The notes beneath the pieces are model-generated. The model was not told the DNA's origin and did no database searches. It was given only the letters and a program-made list of their open reading frames with translations. The position numbers were made by a program, and so were the translations under genes. Below, one piece after another: positions 10,136 through 19,355 of a DNA stretch of 43,600 bases (position 1 is its first letter; the number at the start of each line of letters is the position of its first letter). Source of the stretch: Burkholderiaceae bacterium (lineage in GTDB: Bacteria > Pseudomonadota > Gammaproteobacteria > Burkholderiales > Burkholderiaceae_F). Location of the stretch: contig JAFAIM010000064.1 of the NCBI GenBank assembly GCA_019236735.1, forward strand, positions 1-43,600, written 5' to 3'.

Positions 10136-11950
10136 ATGACGATCCGCTACGCGCTGCGCCCGGCCGATCCTGGCGCACACCTGTTCCACGTGACGGTCAC
10201 CGTCGAGCAGCCGGATCCGCAGGGGCAGCGCTTCGCGCTGCCGACGTGGAACCCCGGCAGCTACATGATCCGCGAGTTCGCCCGCCATATCGTGCGGCTG
10301 AGCGCACTCGCCGGGGGGAGGAAGCTGCGGGTGCAGAAGATCGACAAGCACACGTGGCAATGCGCCCGCTCCGATGAGCCGGAGCTGACGCTCGCCTATG
10401 AGGTCTACGCCTTTGACTTGTCGGTGCGCGCGTCGTACCTCGACTCCGAACTCGGTCTCGTCAACGGGGCGGCTTTGTTCCTGGCGCCGCTCGGACGCGA
10501 GCGCGAGCCTTGCCATCTCGACATATTCCCGCCCGCCAAGGAGCGCACCGCAAACTGGCGGGTTCTCACGGGGTTGACGCCGGAGCGCGGGACACGCGCG
10601 GGCGAATGCGGCGCGTATCTGGCGCGGGACTACGACGAGCTGATCGACTGCCCGGTTCAGCTGGGCCGCTTCGAACACGGTCGCTTCGATGCGTGCGGCG
10701 TGCCGCACGAGATCGCCATCGGCGGCCGCGTCGCGCGGCTCGATCTTGCGCGTGTGCAGGCCGACATGGCTCACTTGTGCGAAACGCAAATCCGCTTGTT
10801 CGAACCCCGCCACCCGCGCCCGCCATTCGAGCGCTATGCGTTCCTGACGCTGGCGGTCGACGAAGGCTATGGCGGCCTGGAGCACCGCAATTCGTGCGCG
10901 TTGCTGTGTCGGCGCGACGATCTGCCGCAGATCGGCATGAAGGAGCCCACCGAAGCGTACCGGCGCTTCCTCGGACTGGTGAGCCACGAGTACTTCCACG
11001 CCTGGAATGTCAAACGGATTAAACCGAGCGCTTTCGTGCCATACGATCTGTCGCGCGAGAACTACACCCGCCTTTTATGGGCGTTCGAGGGCTTCACTGC
11101 CTACTACGACGATCTGATGCTGGCGCGCGCGGGGCTGCTGACGCAGGGCCAATATCTGGAGACGCTCGCCCGCACGATCACCACGGTGATGCAGCGCACC
11201 TCGCGCCTGAAACAGAGCTTGTCGGAGAGCTCGTTCGACGCCTGGATCAAGTACTACCGCCAGGACGAAAACGCGCCGAACAGCGTGGTCAGCTACTACC
11301 AAAAGGGCTCGCTGGTCGCGCTGGCACTGGACCTGGCGATCCGCAATGAGACCGACGGTCGCCGCAGCCTGGACGACGTGATGCGCCTCCTGTGGCGCCA
11401 GTTTCGCGCCGCCGGCGCCCAATACGCCGGCATCAACGAGGACGGCATCCAACAGGCCGTCGCGCAGGCAACCGGCCTGGACCTGGTGCGCTCGCTGCGA
11501 GCGTGGACCGAAGGGACCAGCGATCCGGATTTGGAGAACCTGCTGCAGCCGTTCGGAGTGCTGCTGCAGCGCAAGCTCGCGCTCGATCCACCCCACTTCG
11601 CGCTGCTCGGCGTGCAGTTGCAAAGCGGCGCAGATGGACGCATCGCACAAGTCTTTGACGGGACACCGGCGCAGCAAGCGGGCCTTTCCGCCGGTGACCA
11701 GCTGGTTGCGATCGACGATCTGCGGGCGTCTCCCGCTCGCATCGACGCTTTGCTCGCCCGCTACGCTCCGGGTGACACCGTGCACGTGCTGGCGTTCCGG
11801 CGGGAGGAGCTCAAGCGCTTCGAGCTGCGCTTGGCGCGCCAACCGCCGCCGCGCTTTGTTCTCGACGTCGACCCGAGTGCGAGTGCAGCTGCCCGCAGGC
11901 GCCGAAACTCTTGGTGCGGCGAGCGTGGCGGGGCGTTGCGGCAAGCCTGA
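10136..11950 (+). CDS. M61-family glycyl aminopeptidase with PDZ domain
   Basis: A 604-residue zinc metallopeptidase of family M61. The zinc-binding HEYFH is at 284-288 in the family context HEYFHAWNVKR, and the third zinc ligand is E318 in FEGFTAYYDD. A PDZ domain lies at about 490-570 (GVQLQ, GTPAQQAGL, GDQLVAID). No signal peptide is visible, so it is probably cytoplasmic. Its very basic C-terminal tail is ordinary for this family. It is convergent with ung, with only 22 bases between the stop codons. Confidence 0.93.
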   Translation: MTIRYALRPADPGAHLFHVTVTVEQPDPQGQRFALPTWNPGSYMIREFARHIVRLSALAGGRKLRVQKIDKHTWQCARSDEPELTLAYEVYAFDLSVRASYLDSELGLVNGAALFLAPLGREREPCHLDIFPPAKERTANWRVLTGLTPERGTRAGECGAYLARDYDELIDCPVQLGRFEHGRFDACGVPHEIAIGGRVARLDLARVQADMAHLCETQIRLFEPRHPRPPFERYAFLTLAVDEGYGGLEHRNSCALLCRRDDLPQIGMKEPTEAYRRFLGLVSHEYFHAWNVKRIKPSAFVPYDLSRENYTRLLWAFEGFTAYYDDLMLARAGLLTQGQYLETLARTITTVMQRTSRLKQSLSESSFDAWIKYYRQDENAPNSVVSYYQKGSLVALALDLAIRNETDGRRSLDDVMRLLWRQFRAAGAQYAGINEDGIQQAVAQATGLDLVRSLRAWTEGTSDPDLENLLQPFGVLLQRKLALDPPHFALLGVQLQSGADGRIAQVFDGTPAQQAGLSAGDQLVAIDDLRASPARIDALLARYAPGDTVHVLAFRREELKRFELRLARQPPPRFVLDVDPSASAAARRRRNSWCGERGGALRQA

Positions 11951-11972
11951 ATGGCGAACGCCGCGAGCGCTC

Positions 11973-12698
11973 TCAAGCGCCGCGGCACCAATTTATGCCC
12001 CCGCGCCCGCGCGAGCGCAGGTACGCGTTGGCAGCCGAAAAATGCGAGCAGCCCACAAACGGCAGCGGTGGGCGCCGCGCAGATAGCGGCGAGGGGTGAT
12101 TGGCTGTGAGGACAAGGTGAAGGTGTGCGGGCCCGGCGGAGCGGATCGCCGGTTCCAGCGCTTGCGCGTGCGTGCCCCACAGAAGAAACGCCTTTGACTC
12201 GGCTTCGCGCGCAACCGCCTCGATCAGCTCGACGGTGAACTCCTCCCAGCCGCACCGGGCATGGCTGGCCGGGCGCCCTTGCTCGACCGTCAGCACGCGA
12301 TTGAGGAGAAGCACGCCCTGGTTCGCCCAGCGCGCCAGGCAATGCTCAGCGGCGCCCGTGCAGCCGCAGTCGCGCGACACTTCCTGCAGGATGTTGCGCA
12401 AACTGGGCGGCGCGCGCGTCTCGGCCGGAACAGAAAACGCCAGTCCATGCGCCTGCCCGGGCCCGTGATACGGGTCCTGCCCGACGATCACCACGCGAAT
12501 TTCGGACGGCCTCGCCGCTTCTAGCGCCGCAAGCGGATTCGGTGGGTAGATCGTCGCACCGGCTCCGATGCGGCTGTCGATGGTCCGGCACAGGCGCTCG
12601 AAGCCGGCGCCATCCAGGAAGCTTGCCGCCGCGCTGCGCCACTCGGGCGCCAACGCGCGGAATTGCGCAGCCAAAGGCGCCCGCAGGCACGAACTCAT
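11973..12698 (-). CDS. ung: uracil-DNA glycosylase
   Basis: A 241-residue family 1 uracil-DNA glycosylase, which removes uracil from DNA in base excision repair. The water-activating motif GQDPYHG is at 73-79 with the catalytic aspartate D75. The DNA-intercalating HPSPLSA loop is at 201-207. The open frame extends far upstream; the ATG at 12698 is chosen because it gives the normal family length. It follows trpC by 20 bases on the same strand and is probably the last gene of the trp transcript. Confidence 0.95.
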   Translation of the reverse strand: MSSCLRAPLAAQFRALAPEWRSAAASFLDGAGFERLCRTIDSRIGAGATIYPPNPLAALEAARPSEIRVVIVGQDPYHGPGQAHGLAFSVPAETRAPPSLRNILQEVSRDCGCTGAAEHCLARWANQGVLLLNRVLTVEQGRPASHARCGWEEFTVELIEAVAREAESKAFLLWGTHAQALEPAIRSAGPAHLHLVLTANHPSPLSARRPPLPFVGCSHFSAANAYLRSRGRGGINWCRGA

Positions 12699-12718
12699 TT
12701 TCGCAGCGGCCGACTGGT

Positions 12719-13507
12719 TCAGGAGAACAGGCGCGCCAACTCCGCGCCCGGATCGGCTGCTCGCATGAACGCCTCGCCGACCAGAAAAGCGCCGACCCCG
12801 GCGTCGCGCAGGCGCGCGACATCCGAGGGTTGCAGAACGCCGCTTTCGGCGACGACGATGCGCCCCGGGCCGATCTGCGGCAGCAGTTCGAGCGTGGTCT
12901 CGAGCGACACCTCGAAGGTTTTTAAATTGCGGTTGTTGATCCCGATCAGCGGCGTTCGCAACCGCAGCGCCTGCTCCAGCTCGTGCGCGTCGTGCACTTC
13001 GACCAACACCGCCAGCCCGAGCGCTTGCGCCGTCTGCTCGAGGTCGTGCAGCAACGCCGGCTCCAACGCCGCGACGATCAGCAGCACGCAATCGGCGCCC
13101 CAGGCGCGCGCCTCGGCGACCTGATAGTCGTCGAAGACGAAATCCTTGCGCAGCGCGGGCAGCCCGCTCGCCTCGCGAGCTTCTTGCAGATGCGCAGGAG
13201 TCCCTTGGAAGAACGAGCGGTCGGTCAGCACCGACAGGCAGGCGGCTCCGGCCGCTGCGTAGCTTGCGCCGATGCTGGCGGCGTCGAAATCCTGACGCAA
13301 CACGCCGCGCGATGGCGAAGCGCGCTTGACCTCGGCAATCACGGCGGGCTTGCCGCGACCGATCTTCACCTGCAAGGCACCGGTGAAATCGCGCAGGTCG
13401 TCGCGCTCCTCCGCGCGCGCGCGTACCGCCACGTACGGTTCGCGCTGCATCGCTTGCGCCACCTCGGCGCGCTTGACCTGGAGGATACGGGAGAGGATGT
13501 CAGTCAT
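12719..13507 (-). CDS. trpC: indole-3-glycerol phosphate synthase
   Basis: A 262-residue TIM-barrel enzyme that closes the ring of carboxyphenylamino-deoxyribulose phosphate to indole-3-glycerol phosphate in tryptophan synthesis. Conserved segments include [12 protein letters not shown] with the active-site lysine near K61, [15 protein letters not shown] and VAESGV. It is monofunctional, with no PRA isomerase domain. The ATG at 13507 lies four bases after the trpD stop, so the two are translationally linked. Confidence 0.97.
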   Translation of the reverse strand: MTDILSRILQVKRAEVAQAMQREPYVAVRARAEERDDLRDFTGALQVKIGRGKPAVIAEVKRASPSRGVLRQDFDAASIGASYAAAGAACLSVLTDRSFFQGTPAHLQEAREASGLPALRKDFVFDDYQVAEARAWGADCVLLIVAALEPALLHDLEQTAQALGLAVLVEVHDAHELEQALRLRTPLIGINNRNLKTFEVSLETTLELLPQIGPGRIVVAESGVLQPSDVARLRDAGVGAFLVGEAFMRAADPGAELARLFS

Positions 13508-13511
13508 TGCG

Positions 13512-14546
13512 TCAGCCCGCAGCCAGACGGCGCGTGACGCTGACAAACTGATCCAGCTTGGCGCGCGCGGCGCCGCTGGTGATGGCTTCACGGGCACGTG
13601 CGATGCCATCGCCGATCGATGCAACCACGTCCGCCGCATACAAAGCGACGCCCGCGTTGAGGGTGACGATCTCGCGCGGTGTGCCGGCCGTGCCGTCGAG
13701 CGCTTCGAGCACCATCGCGCGCGATTCATTGGGATTGGCGACCTTCATGCCGCGATTCGACACCATCGCGAGGCCGAAGTCCTCGGGATGGATCTCGTAT
13801 TCGAGCACTTCGCCGTTCTTCAGCTCGCCCACCATCGTGGCTGCGCCGAGCGATACCTCGTCCATTCCGTCCTTGCCGTACACGACCAGCACGTGGTCGC
13901 TGCCCAACTCCTGCAGCACGCGCACCTGGATTCCGACCAGGTCCGGGTGGAACACGCCGAGCAGTTGGTTCGGAGCCGAGGCCGGATTGGTCAGCGGGCC
14001 CAGGATGTTGAAGATCGTGCGCACGCCCAATTCCTTGCGCACGGGCGCGGCGTGCTTCATCGCGGCATGATGGTTCGGCGCGAACATAAAGCCGATCGAG
14101 GTCTGCTCCAAGCAGGCGGCGACTTTCTCGGGCGGCAGCACGATCTGCGCACCCAGCGCCTCCAGCACATCCGCACTGCCGGAGCCCGATGACACGCCGC
14201 GGTTGCCGTGCTTGGCCACGCGCGCGCCCGCGGCAGCCGCGACAAACATCGCCGCGGTGGAGATGTTGAACGTGTGCGAGGCGTCGCCGCCGGTGCCGAC
14301 GATGTCGACCAGGTGCCGCTGATCCGGAACCGCGACCTTTGTGGCGAACTCGCGCATGATGCGCGCGGCGGCAGCGATCTCGCCGATCGTCTCCTTCTTC
14401 ACCCGCAGGCCCATTAGCAGGCCCGCGATTTGCACCGGCGACAGCTCTCCGCTCATCAGCCCCCGCCACAGCGACAGCATCTCGTCGTGGAAGATCTCGC
14501 GGTGCTCGATGCAGCGGGTCAGGGCCTGGGACGGGGATATCGACAC
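13512..14546 (-). CDS. trpD: anthranilate phosphoribosyltransferase
   Basis: A 344-residue enzyme that transfers the phosphoribosyl group of PRPP to anthranilate. The PRPP/anthranilate signature [14 protein letters not shown] is at 84-97, followed by KHGNRGVSS near 113. The length and N-terminus match the family; the start codon is GTG. It lies 55 bases after trpG and 4 before trpC in the same orientation. Confidence 0.97.
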   Translation of the reverse strand: MSISPSQALTRCIEHREIFHDEMLSLWRGLMSGELSPVQIAGLLMGLRVKKETIGEIAAAARIMREFATKVAVPDQRHLVDIVGTGGDASHTFNISTAAMFVAAAAGARVAKHGNRGVSSGSGSADVLEALGAQIVLPPEKVAACLEQTSIGFMFAPNHHAAMKHAAPVRKELGVRTIFNILGPLTNPASAPNQLLGVFHPDLVGIQVRVLQELGSDHVLVVYGKDGMDEVSLGAATMVGELKNGEVLEYEIHPEDFGLAMVSNRGMKVANPNESRAMVLEALDGTAGTPREIVTLNAGVALYAADVVASIGDGIARAREAITSGAARAKLDQFVSVTRRLAAG

Positions 14547-14601
14547 GAAATGGCCTTGCGGTTTTGGGCGCGCTGGCTGAAAGCTGGCGGAGCGCGACCG
14601 T

Positions 14602-15174
14602 TCAGTGGCGCGGCATGTTCAGGAAATTTCGCAACAGTTCGTGCCCGTACTCGGTCGCGATCGACTCGGGATGAAATTGCACGCCTTCGACCGCCAGCGA
14701 CTTGTGGCGCAACCCCATGATCTCGCCGTCTTCGGTCCAGGCACTGATTTCCAGGCAGTCCGGCAGCGTCTCACGCCGCACCGCCAGCGAATGGTAGCGG
14801 GTAGCGGTGAACGGGCTCGGCAGCCCGGTGAAGACTCCGCCGCTGGTGTGCACGATCGCGGAAGTCTTGCCGTGCATCAGCGATTTGGCGCGAACGACTT
14901 GCCCACCGAAGGCCTGTCCGATCGCCTGGTGCCCCAGACACACGCCGAGGATCGGGAAAGAGCCGGCAAACCTCTGAATCAGCGCCAGCGTGATGCCGGC
15001 CTCGTTCGGCGTGCACGGCCCCGGTGATATGCAGATGCGATCGGGCGCAAGCCGGGCGATTTCGTCGACACCGATCTCGTCGTTGCGGAAAACCCGTACG
15101 TCCTGCCCGAGCTCACCGAAGTACTGGACCAGGTTGTAGGTGAAGCTGTCGTAGTTGTCGATCATCAGGAGCAT
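14602..15174 (-). CDS. trpG: anthranilate synthase component II (glutamine amidotransferase)
   Basis: A 190-residue class I amidotransferase that supplies ammonia to TrpE. The catalytic triad is visible: C79 in [15 protein letters not shown], and H168 and E170 in VQFHPES. The N-terminus [12 protein letters not shown] is typical. Relatives with this sequence often serve both anthranilate and aminodeoxychorismate synthases. Its partner trpE lies 733 bases upstream, because a divergent sigma-factor gene separates them. It must therefore have its own promoter in the 130-base divergent region, or rely on read-through from trpE. Confidence 0.96.
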   Translation of the reverse strand: MLLMIDNYDSFTYNLVQYFGELGQDVRVFRNDEIGVDEIARLAPDRICISPGPCTPNEAGITLALIQRFAGSFPILGVCLGHQAIGQAFGGQVVRAKSLMHGKTSAIVHTSGGVFTGLPSPFTATRYHSLAVRRETLPDCLEISAWTEDGEIMGLRHKSLAVEGVQFHPESIATEYGHELLRNFLNMPRH

Positions 15175-15252
15175 GTCGGCAAGCTTACCGAATCGGCAAG
15201 GTTGCGCCTCAGCGGCGGTCAGAGGCGCCCCGACGGCCCCGAGGAGCCGACC

Positions 15253-15282
15253 TTGTCAAACCCACGCCGACGCGGTCAAAAT
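15253..15282 (+). promoter_or_regulatory. candidate promoter for the ECF sigma gene
   Basis: TTGTCA at 15253-15258 and CAAAAT at 15277-15282 are separated by 18 bases, 23 bases before the sigma-factor ATG. The match to a housekeeping promoter is moderate: five of six at -35 and four of six at -10. An alternative is autoregulation by the ECF factor itself through an unrecognised element. Confidence 0.3.
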
Positions 15283-15304
15283 AAAACCTTTGGAAATCAA
15301 TTCA

Positions 15305-15883
15305 ATGGAAGCCGTGGACGGGAGGGGACAGATCACTCAGCTGTTGAGCCGCCTCAACGGCGGCGACAAGGCTGCTCGCGACGCCCTTTTCTCGCTGGCG
15401 TACGGAGAATTGAAGAAGCTGGCGCACGTGCGGCTGTACCAAGGCGGCCGAAGCGGCGGCATGCTGGACACCACAGCGCTGGTGCACGAGACCTACATCC
15501 GCTTTCTCGGCTCGTCGGCGCTGCGGTCGGAAGACCGGCGCTCGTTTTTCAAGTTCGCCTCGCAAGTGATGCGCAACGTCATCGTCGACACGGCGCGCGC
15601 GCGCCTGGCGCAGCGGCGCGGCGGCGGTGTAGCCGAAATGACGCTGTCGACCCAGCTGCTGGATCATCTTCCCAGCGGCGAGGGTTCGATCCTCGAGGTG
15701 CACGATGCGCTGCTGGTGCTCGAGGAGGCCGACCCGAGATTGGCGCAGCTGGTCGAGATGCGGTACTTCGGCGGCTATACGGAGGCCGAGATCGCCGAAA
15801 CGCTGGGCGTGACCGAGCGCACGGTGCAGCGCGACTGGACTAAAGCGCGGCTGCTGTTGAAGGCAGCGATGCAGCGGAGCTAA
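15305..15883 (+). CDS. ECF-type RNA polymerase sigma factor (Sigma70_ECF family)
   Basis: A 192-residue two-domain sigma factor. Region 2 spans about 10-100 and includes DTTALVHETYIRFL and the QVMRNVIVDTARARLAQ segment. Region 4 spans about 130-185 and contains the helix-turn-helix TEAEIAETLGVTERTVQRDW. The sequence is like the ECF group that carries DTTALVHE and is often found beside protein kinases or large sensor proteins. No anti-sigma factor, kinase or other partner is encoded beside it. The open frame starts further upstream; the ATG at 15305 fits the domain start. It lies on the opposite strand between trpG and trpE and converges on trpE with 23 bases between. Confidence 0.92.
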   Translation: MEAVDGRGQITQLLSRLNGGDKAARDALFSLAYGELKKLAHVRLYQGGRSGGMLDTTALVHETYIRFLGSSALRSEDRRSFFKFASQVMRNVIVDTARARLAQRRGGGVAEMTLSTQLLDHLPSGEGSILEVHDALLVLEEADPRLAQLVEMRYFGGYTEAEIAETLGVTERTVQRDWTKARLLLKAAMQRS

Positions 15884-15885
15884 GA

Positions 15886-15912
15886 GATTGAAAGGCGTGG
15901 GGCCTTTCAATC
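15886..15912. terminator. bidirectional hairpin between the sigma gene and trpE
   Basis: An 11-bp perfect inverted repeat, GATTGAAAGGC with GCCTTTCAATC around a five-base loop, starts two bases after the sigma stop and overlaps the trpE stop codon. It is symmetric and sits exactly between the convergent genes, so it could stop both transcripts. No T tract follows on either strand, so intrinsic termination efficiency is uncertain. Confidence 0.5.
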
Positions 15913-17412
15913 CGCCTCGAATCCGTCCTCCACCTGCTCGGCCGCGCGCAGCACGGCGCGCGCCTTGGCCTCGGTCTCCAGCCACTCTTTGTCCGGAACG
16001 GAATCGGCGACGATGCCGGCGGCAGCCTGCACGTACAGCACGTTGTCCTTCACGATTCCGGTGCGGATCGCGATCGCCAGGTCCATATCGCCGGCGAAGC
16101 TGAGGTAGCCGACAGCGCCGCCGTAGATTCCGCGCTTGCCGGGCTCGAGCTCGTCGATGATCTCCATCGCGCGCACCTTCGGCGTGCCCGACAGCGTGCC
16201 GGCGGGGAATGTGGCGCGCAGCACGTCGAAGTTGCCCATCCCCGGGCGAAGCAACCCCTCGACGTGGCTGACCAGGTGCATCACATGTGAATATCGCTCG
16301 ATCACCATCTGCTCGGTCACCTTGACCGAGCCGGTGCGTGCGATGCGGCCGATGTCATTTCGTGCCAGATCGATCAGCATCAGGTGTTCGGCGCGCTCCT
16401 TCGGATCGGCGAGCAGATCCGCCGCCAGCTCAGCGTCCTGCTCGGCCGTTCCGCCCCGCGGGCGCGTTCCCGCAAGGGGGCGGATCGCCACCACGCGTTC
16501 GGCCTCGCGCGTCTCCGCGCGCACCAGGATCTCGGGCGAGGCGCCCACCACGTAAGCATCGCCCAGGTCGTAGTAATACATGTACGGCGACGGGTTCAGC
16601 GTGCGCAAGGCGCGGTACAGCGACAGCGGAGCATCGGCAAATTCCTTGCGGATGCGCTGGCCGATCTGCACCTGGAAAACGTCGCCCGCCTCGATGTACT
16701 GCTTGGCGCGCCGCACCGCGGCGAGGTAGTCGTCGCGCGCGAACTCGCGTTGCTCCGGTCTGCGCACGCTCGCGCGCGTGTGCGGCGGCTCCACATGCCG
16801 CGCCAGACGCGCGCGCAGGTCGCGCAGCCGGGTGCGAGCGCGCGAATATCCTTCCGCCTGCGTGGCGTCGGCGTACACCATCAGGTACGCGCGCCCCGTC
16901 AGGTTGTCGATGACCGCCAGCTCCTCGGTCAGGATCAGGTGGATGTCGGGCAGCTTCAAATCGTCGGGCTTGCTCTGCGCCAGCGTCTTTTCGATCAGCC
17001 GCACAGTGTCGTAGCCGAAATAGCCGGCCAGTCCGCCGCAGAAGCGTGGCAGCCCGGGGCGCAACGCCACCTTGAAGCGCGCCGCGTAGCGCTCGATGAA
17101 TGCGAGCGGATCGCCGCGATCTTCCTCGATCACGCGACCGTCAGTGACGACCTCGGTGCGGTGCCCGGAGCCGGTCTCGCCGATCCGGGCGCGCACCACC
17201 GTGCGGGCCGGCAGACCGATGAAGGAGTAGCGCCCGAAGCGCTCGCCGCCGACCACCGATTCGAGCAGGAACGAATTGGCGCTCGAACCCTGGTTGCGCG
17301 CCAGTTTCAGATACAGCGACAGTGGAGTGTCCAGGTCCGCGAAGCTTTCGGCGATCAGCGGGATCCGGTTGTAGCCTTCCTTGGCGAGGGCACGGAACTC
17401 GAGTTCGGTCAC
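15907..17412 (-). CDS. trpE: anthranilate synthase component I
   Basis: A 501-residue chorismate-utilising enzyme that makes anthranilate with TrpG. The C-terminal catalytic half contains IRPLAGTRPRG, DLARNDIGR, the HLVSHVEG segment and FPAGTLSGTPKVRAMEIIDELEP, all hallmarks of the family. The N-terminal half includes the LESV segment (SANSFLLESV), which binds tryptophan for feedback inhibition. The start is GTG. It follows gph by 27 bases and belongs to an rpe-gph-trpE transcript. Its stop codon lies inside a hairpin shared with the sigma gene. Confidence 0.96.
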   Translation of the reverse strand: MTELEFRALAKEGYNRIPLIAESFADLDTPLSLYLKLARNQGSSANSFLLESVVGGERFGRYSFIGLPARTVVRARIGETGSGHRTEVVTDGRVIEEDRGDPLAFIERYAARFKVALRPGLPRFCGGLAGYFGYDTVRLIEKTLAQSKPDDLKLPDIHLILTEELAVIDNLTGRAYLMVYADATQAEGYSRARTRLRDLRARLARHVEPPHTRASVRRPEQREFARDDYLAAVRRAKQYIEAGDVFQVQIGQRIRKEFADAPLSLYRALRTLNPSPYMYYYDLGDAYVVGASPEILVRAETREAERVVAIRPLAGTRPRGGTAEQDAELAADLLADPKERAEHLMLIDLARNDIGRIARTGSVKVTEQMVIERYSHVMHLVSHVEGLLRPGMGNFDVLRATFPAGTLSGTPKVRAMEIIDELEPGKRGIYGGAVGYLSFAGDMDLAIAIRTGIVKDNVLYVQAAAGIVADSVPDKEWLETEAKARAVLRAAEQVEDGFEAD

Positions 17413-17439
17413 AATCGGTGGACCGGTCGGTGAGCCCGA

Positions 17440-18126
17440 TCAGGAAGCCGCCTGGTCGAGCCAGCGGGCTGCGTCGAGCAGGCCGGGCACTATAGCATCG
17501 ACCCCTTCGCCTGCGAGCGAAGCGACCGGCTCTCCCTCGTTGTAGCCGCTTTCGACCAGCACCACGCGCACGCCCGCAGCGCGCCCCGCCAACACGTCAT
17601 TGACCGAGTCGCCGATCAGAGCGGTCTCGCCCGGAGCAACTCCCAGGAGGCTGCAAGCCCGCAGCACGATTTCCGGATGCGGTTTCTTATGTTCGACTTC
17701 ATCGCCGCATACGACTGCATCGAGCAGCGGCGCCAAGCCCGCCCTTTGCAGCAGCGGCAACGTGAATTCGCGCGGCTTGTTGGTCACGCAAGCCAGATGC
17801 CAGCCGCGCTGGCGCAATCCAATCAGCGCTTGCGGCACACCGTCGAACACGACCGAAGCCTCGCCGTTGACCGCGTGGTAATGGAGCAGAAAAGCGGTGC
17901 GCGCAGGCCCGAATTGCTCCGGCGCCACCTGCCCGTCGATCTGGTCCGTGAGGCTGCGGTGCACCAGCGCATCGGCGCCCTTGCCCACGTACTGCGCCAC
18001 GCGCTCCGGCGGCAGCGGCGGCAGTCCGAAATCAGCTCGCATCCGATTGGCGGCCTCGGCCAAATCCGGCGCCGTGTCCATCAGCGTGCCGTCAAGGTCG
18101 ATCAGAACGGCACGCAGCCGGAGCAT
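17440..18126 (-). CDS. gph: phosphoglycolate phosphatase
   Basis: A 228-residue HAD-superfamily phosphatase. Motif I is DLDGTLMDT with nucleophile D10 and acid/base D12. Motif II is the VTNKPR segment, and motif IV is LIGDSVNDVLAGRAAG. It hydrolyses 2-phosphoglycolate, which arises from DNA end repair. The location between rpe and trpE is the usual one in Burkholderiales. Confidence 0.94.
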   Translation of the reverse strand: MLRLRAVLIDLDGTLMDTAPDLAEAANRMRADFGLPPLPPERVAQYVGKGADALVHRSLTDQIDGQVAPEQFGPARTAFLLHYHAVNGEASVVFDGVPQALIGLRQRGWHLACVTNKPREFTLPLLQRAGLAPLLDAVVCGDEVEHKKPHPEIVLRACSLLGVAPGETALIGDSVNDVLAGRAAGVRVVLVESGYNEGEPVASLAGEGVDAIVPGLLDAARWLDQAAS

Positions 18127-18156
18127 GTTCGTGAACCCCTTTTGCCGCCTTTACCT

Positions 18157-18867
18157 TCAGACCTCGTGCCGACGCATGGCTTTGCGGCGCGATTCTGCGA
18201 TCGCGTTGCGCATCGCGGTGATCGTAGCCTTGTAGTCCGAGGAACCGAAGATCGCCGAGCCGGCCACGAACGTGTCGGCTCCGGCTGCGGCGATCGCGCC
18301 GATGTTGTCGACTTTCACGCCGCCGTCGACCTCGAGCAGGATCGAGCGGCCTGTTGCTTGGCCCCACGCCTCGATCCGGCCGCGTGCATCGGCCAACTTG
18401 TTCAGCGCCTCGGTGATGAAGGACTGCCCGCCGAAGCCCGGGTTGACCGACATCAGCAGGATCAGGTCGATCTTGTCCATCACGTGGTCCATCCACCCCA
18501 ACGGCGTGGCTGGATTGAATACGAGACCCGCCTTGCAACCCAGGTCACGGATCAGCGCCAGCGTCCGGTCGACGTGCTGGGAGGCTTCGGGGTGGAACGT
18601 GATGATGTCGGCTCCTGCCTTTGCGAACATCGGCACCAGGGAATCGACCGGGGTCACCATCAGGTGAACGTCGATCGGCACCTTCACGTGCGGGCGGATC
18701 GCCTCGCACACGACTGGCCCGATCGTCAGGTTCGGGACGTAATGGTTATCCATTACGTCGAAATGAATCCAATCCGCACCGGCCTCGACGACGTCGCGAA
18801 CCTCTTCTCCCAGGCGGGAAAAGTCCGCTGACAGAATCGAAGGTGCGATCCGGAAGCTAGAATCCAT
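18157..18867 (-). CDS. rpe: ribulose-phosphate 3-epimerase
   Basis: A 236-residue TIM-barrel epimerase that interconverts ribulose 5-phosphate and xylulose 5-phosphate. Family motifs are [31 protein letters not shown] (metal ligands), the [12 protein letters not shown] loop, EVDGGV, and AGSAIFG. An ATG two codons earlier (18873) abuts the ribosome-binding site AAGGGGG with no spacer, so the ATG at 18867 is preferred. First gene of the rpe-gph-trpE unit and divergent from apaG. Confidence 0.95.
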   Translation of the reverse strand: MDSSFRIAPSILSADFSRLGEEVRDVVEAGADWIHFDVMDNHYVPNLTIGPVVCEAIRPHVKVPIDVHLMVTPVDSLVPMFAKAGADIITFHPEASQHVDRTLALIRDLGCKAGLVFNPATPLGWMDHVMDKIDLILLMSVNPGFGGQSFITEALNKLADARGRIEAWGQATGRSILLEVDGGVKVDNIGAIAAAGADTFVAGSAIFGSSDYKATITAMRNAIAESRRKAMRRHEV

Positions 18868-18943
18868 CCTCATCCCCCTTGAACCGTTGGCGCGGCGATC
18901 GCCTCCGCTGCGATTCTATTGGGGCTGCATGCATCCGCAACCG

Positions 18944-19318
18944 ATGGCCAAATACGAGTTCACCGTTTCCGTTTCGCCGCGCTTCCTGCCCGAGCAGTCG
19001 GACCCGGAAAACGACAAGTATCTTTTCGCCTACACGATCCGGATCGTCAACAGCGGCCAGATCGCGGCGCAGCTGATGTCGCGCCACTGGATCATCACCG
19101 ACGCCAACCAGAACGTCGAGCATGTGCGCGGGCCGGGCGTGGTCGGCGAGCAGCCGCGTCTGGCCCCTGGCGAGGCGTTCGAATACACCAGCGGCTGTCC
19201 TCTGCCGACCCCGTTCGGATCGATGAAGGGCAGCTACGAGTTTGTGGCGGAGGACGGCACGGCGTTCGAGGTGCCGATTCCGGAGTTCCTGCTGACGGTG
19301 CCGCGAACTCTGCACTAA
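18944..19318 (+). CDS. apaG: ApaG (Co2+/Mg2+ efflux-associated) protein
   Basis: A 124-residue immunoglobulin-like domain protein of the ApaG family. Characteristic segments are YTIRIVN, LMSRHWIITDA, VRGPGVVGEQP, the SGCPLPTPFGSM stretch and GSYEF. The open frame runs further upstream, but the ATG at 18944 gives the normal length of about 125. Its biochemical role is unsettled; mutants affect cobalt and magnesium resistance in enterobacteria. It is divergent from rpe, as usual in this bacterial group. Confidence 0.95.
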   Translation: MAKYEFTVSVSPRFLPEQSDPENDKYLFAYTIRIVNSGQIAAQLMSRHWIITDANQNVEHVRGPGVVGEQPRLAPGEAFEYTSGCPLPTPFGSMKGSYEFVAEDGTAFEVPIPEFLLTVPRTLH

Positions 19319-19355
19319 ACGCCGGCCCGCGGGTTCACTGCGAACGGCCCAAGCG

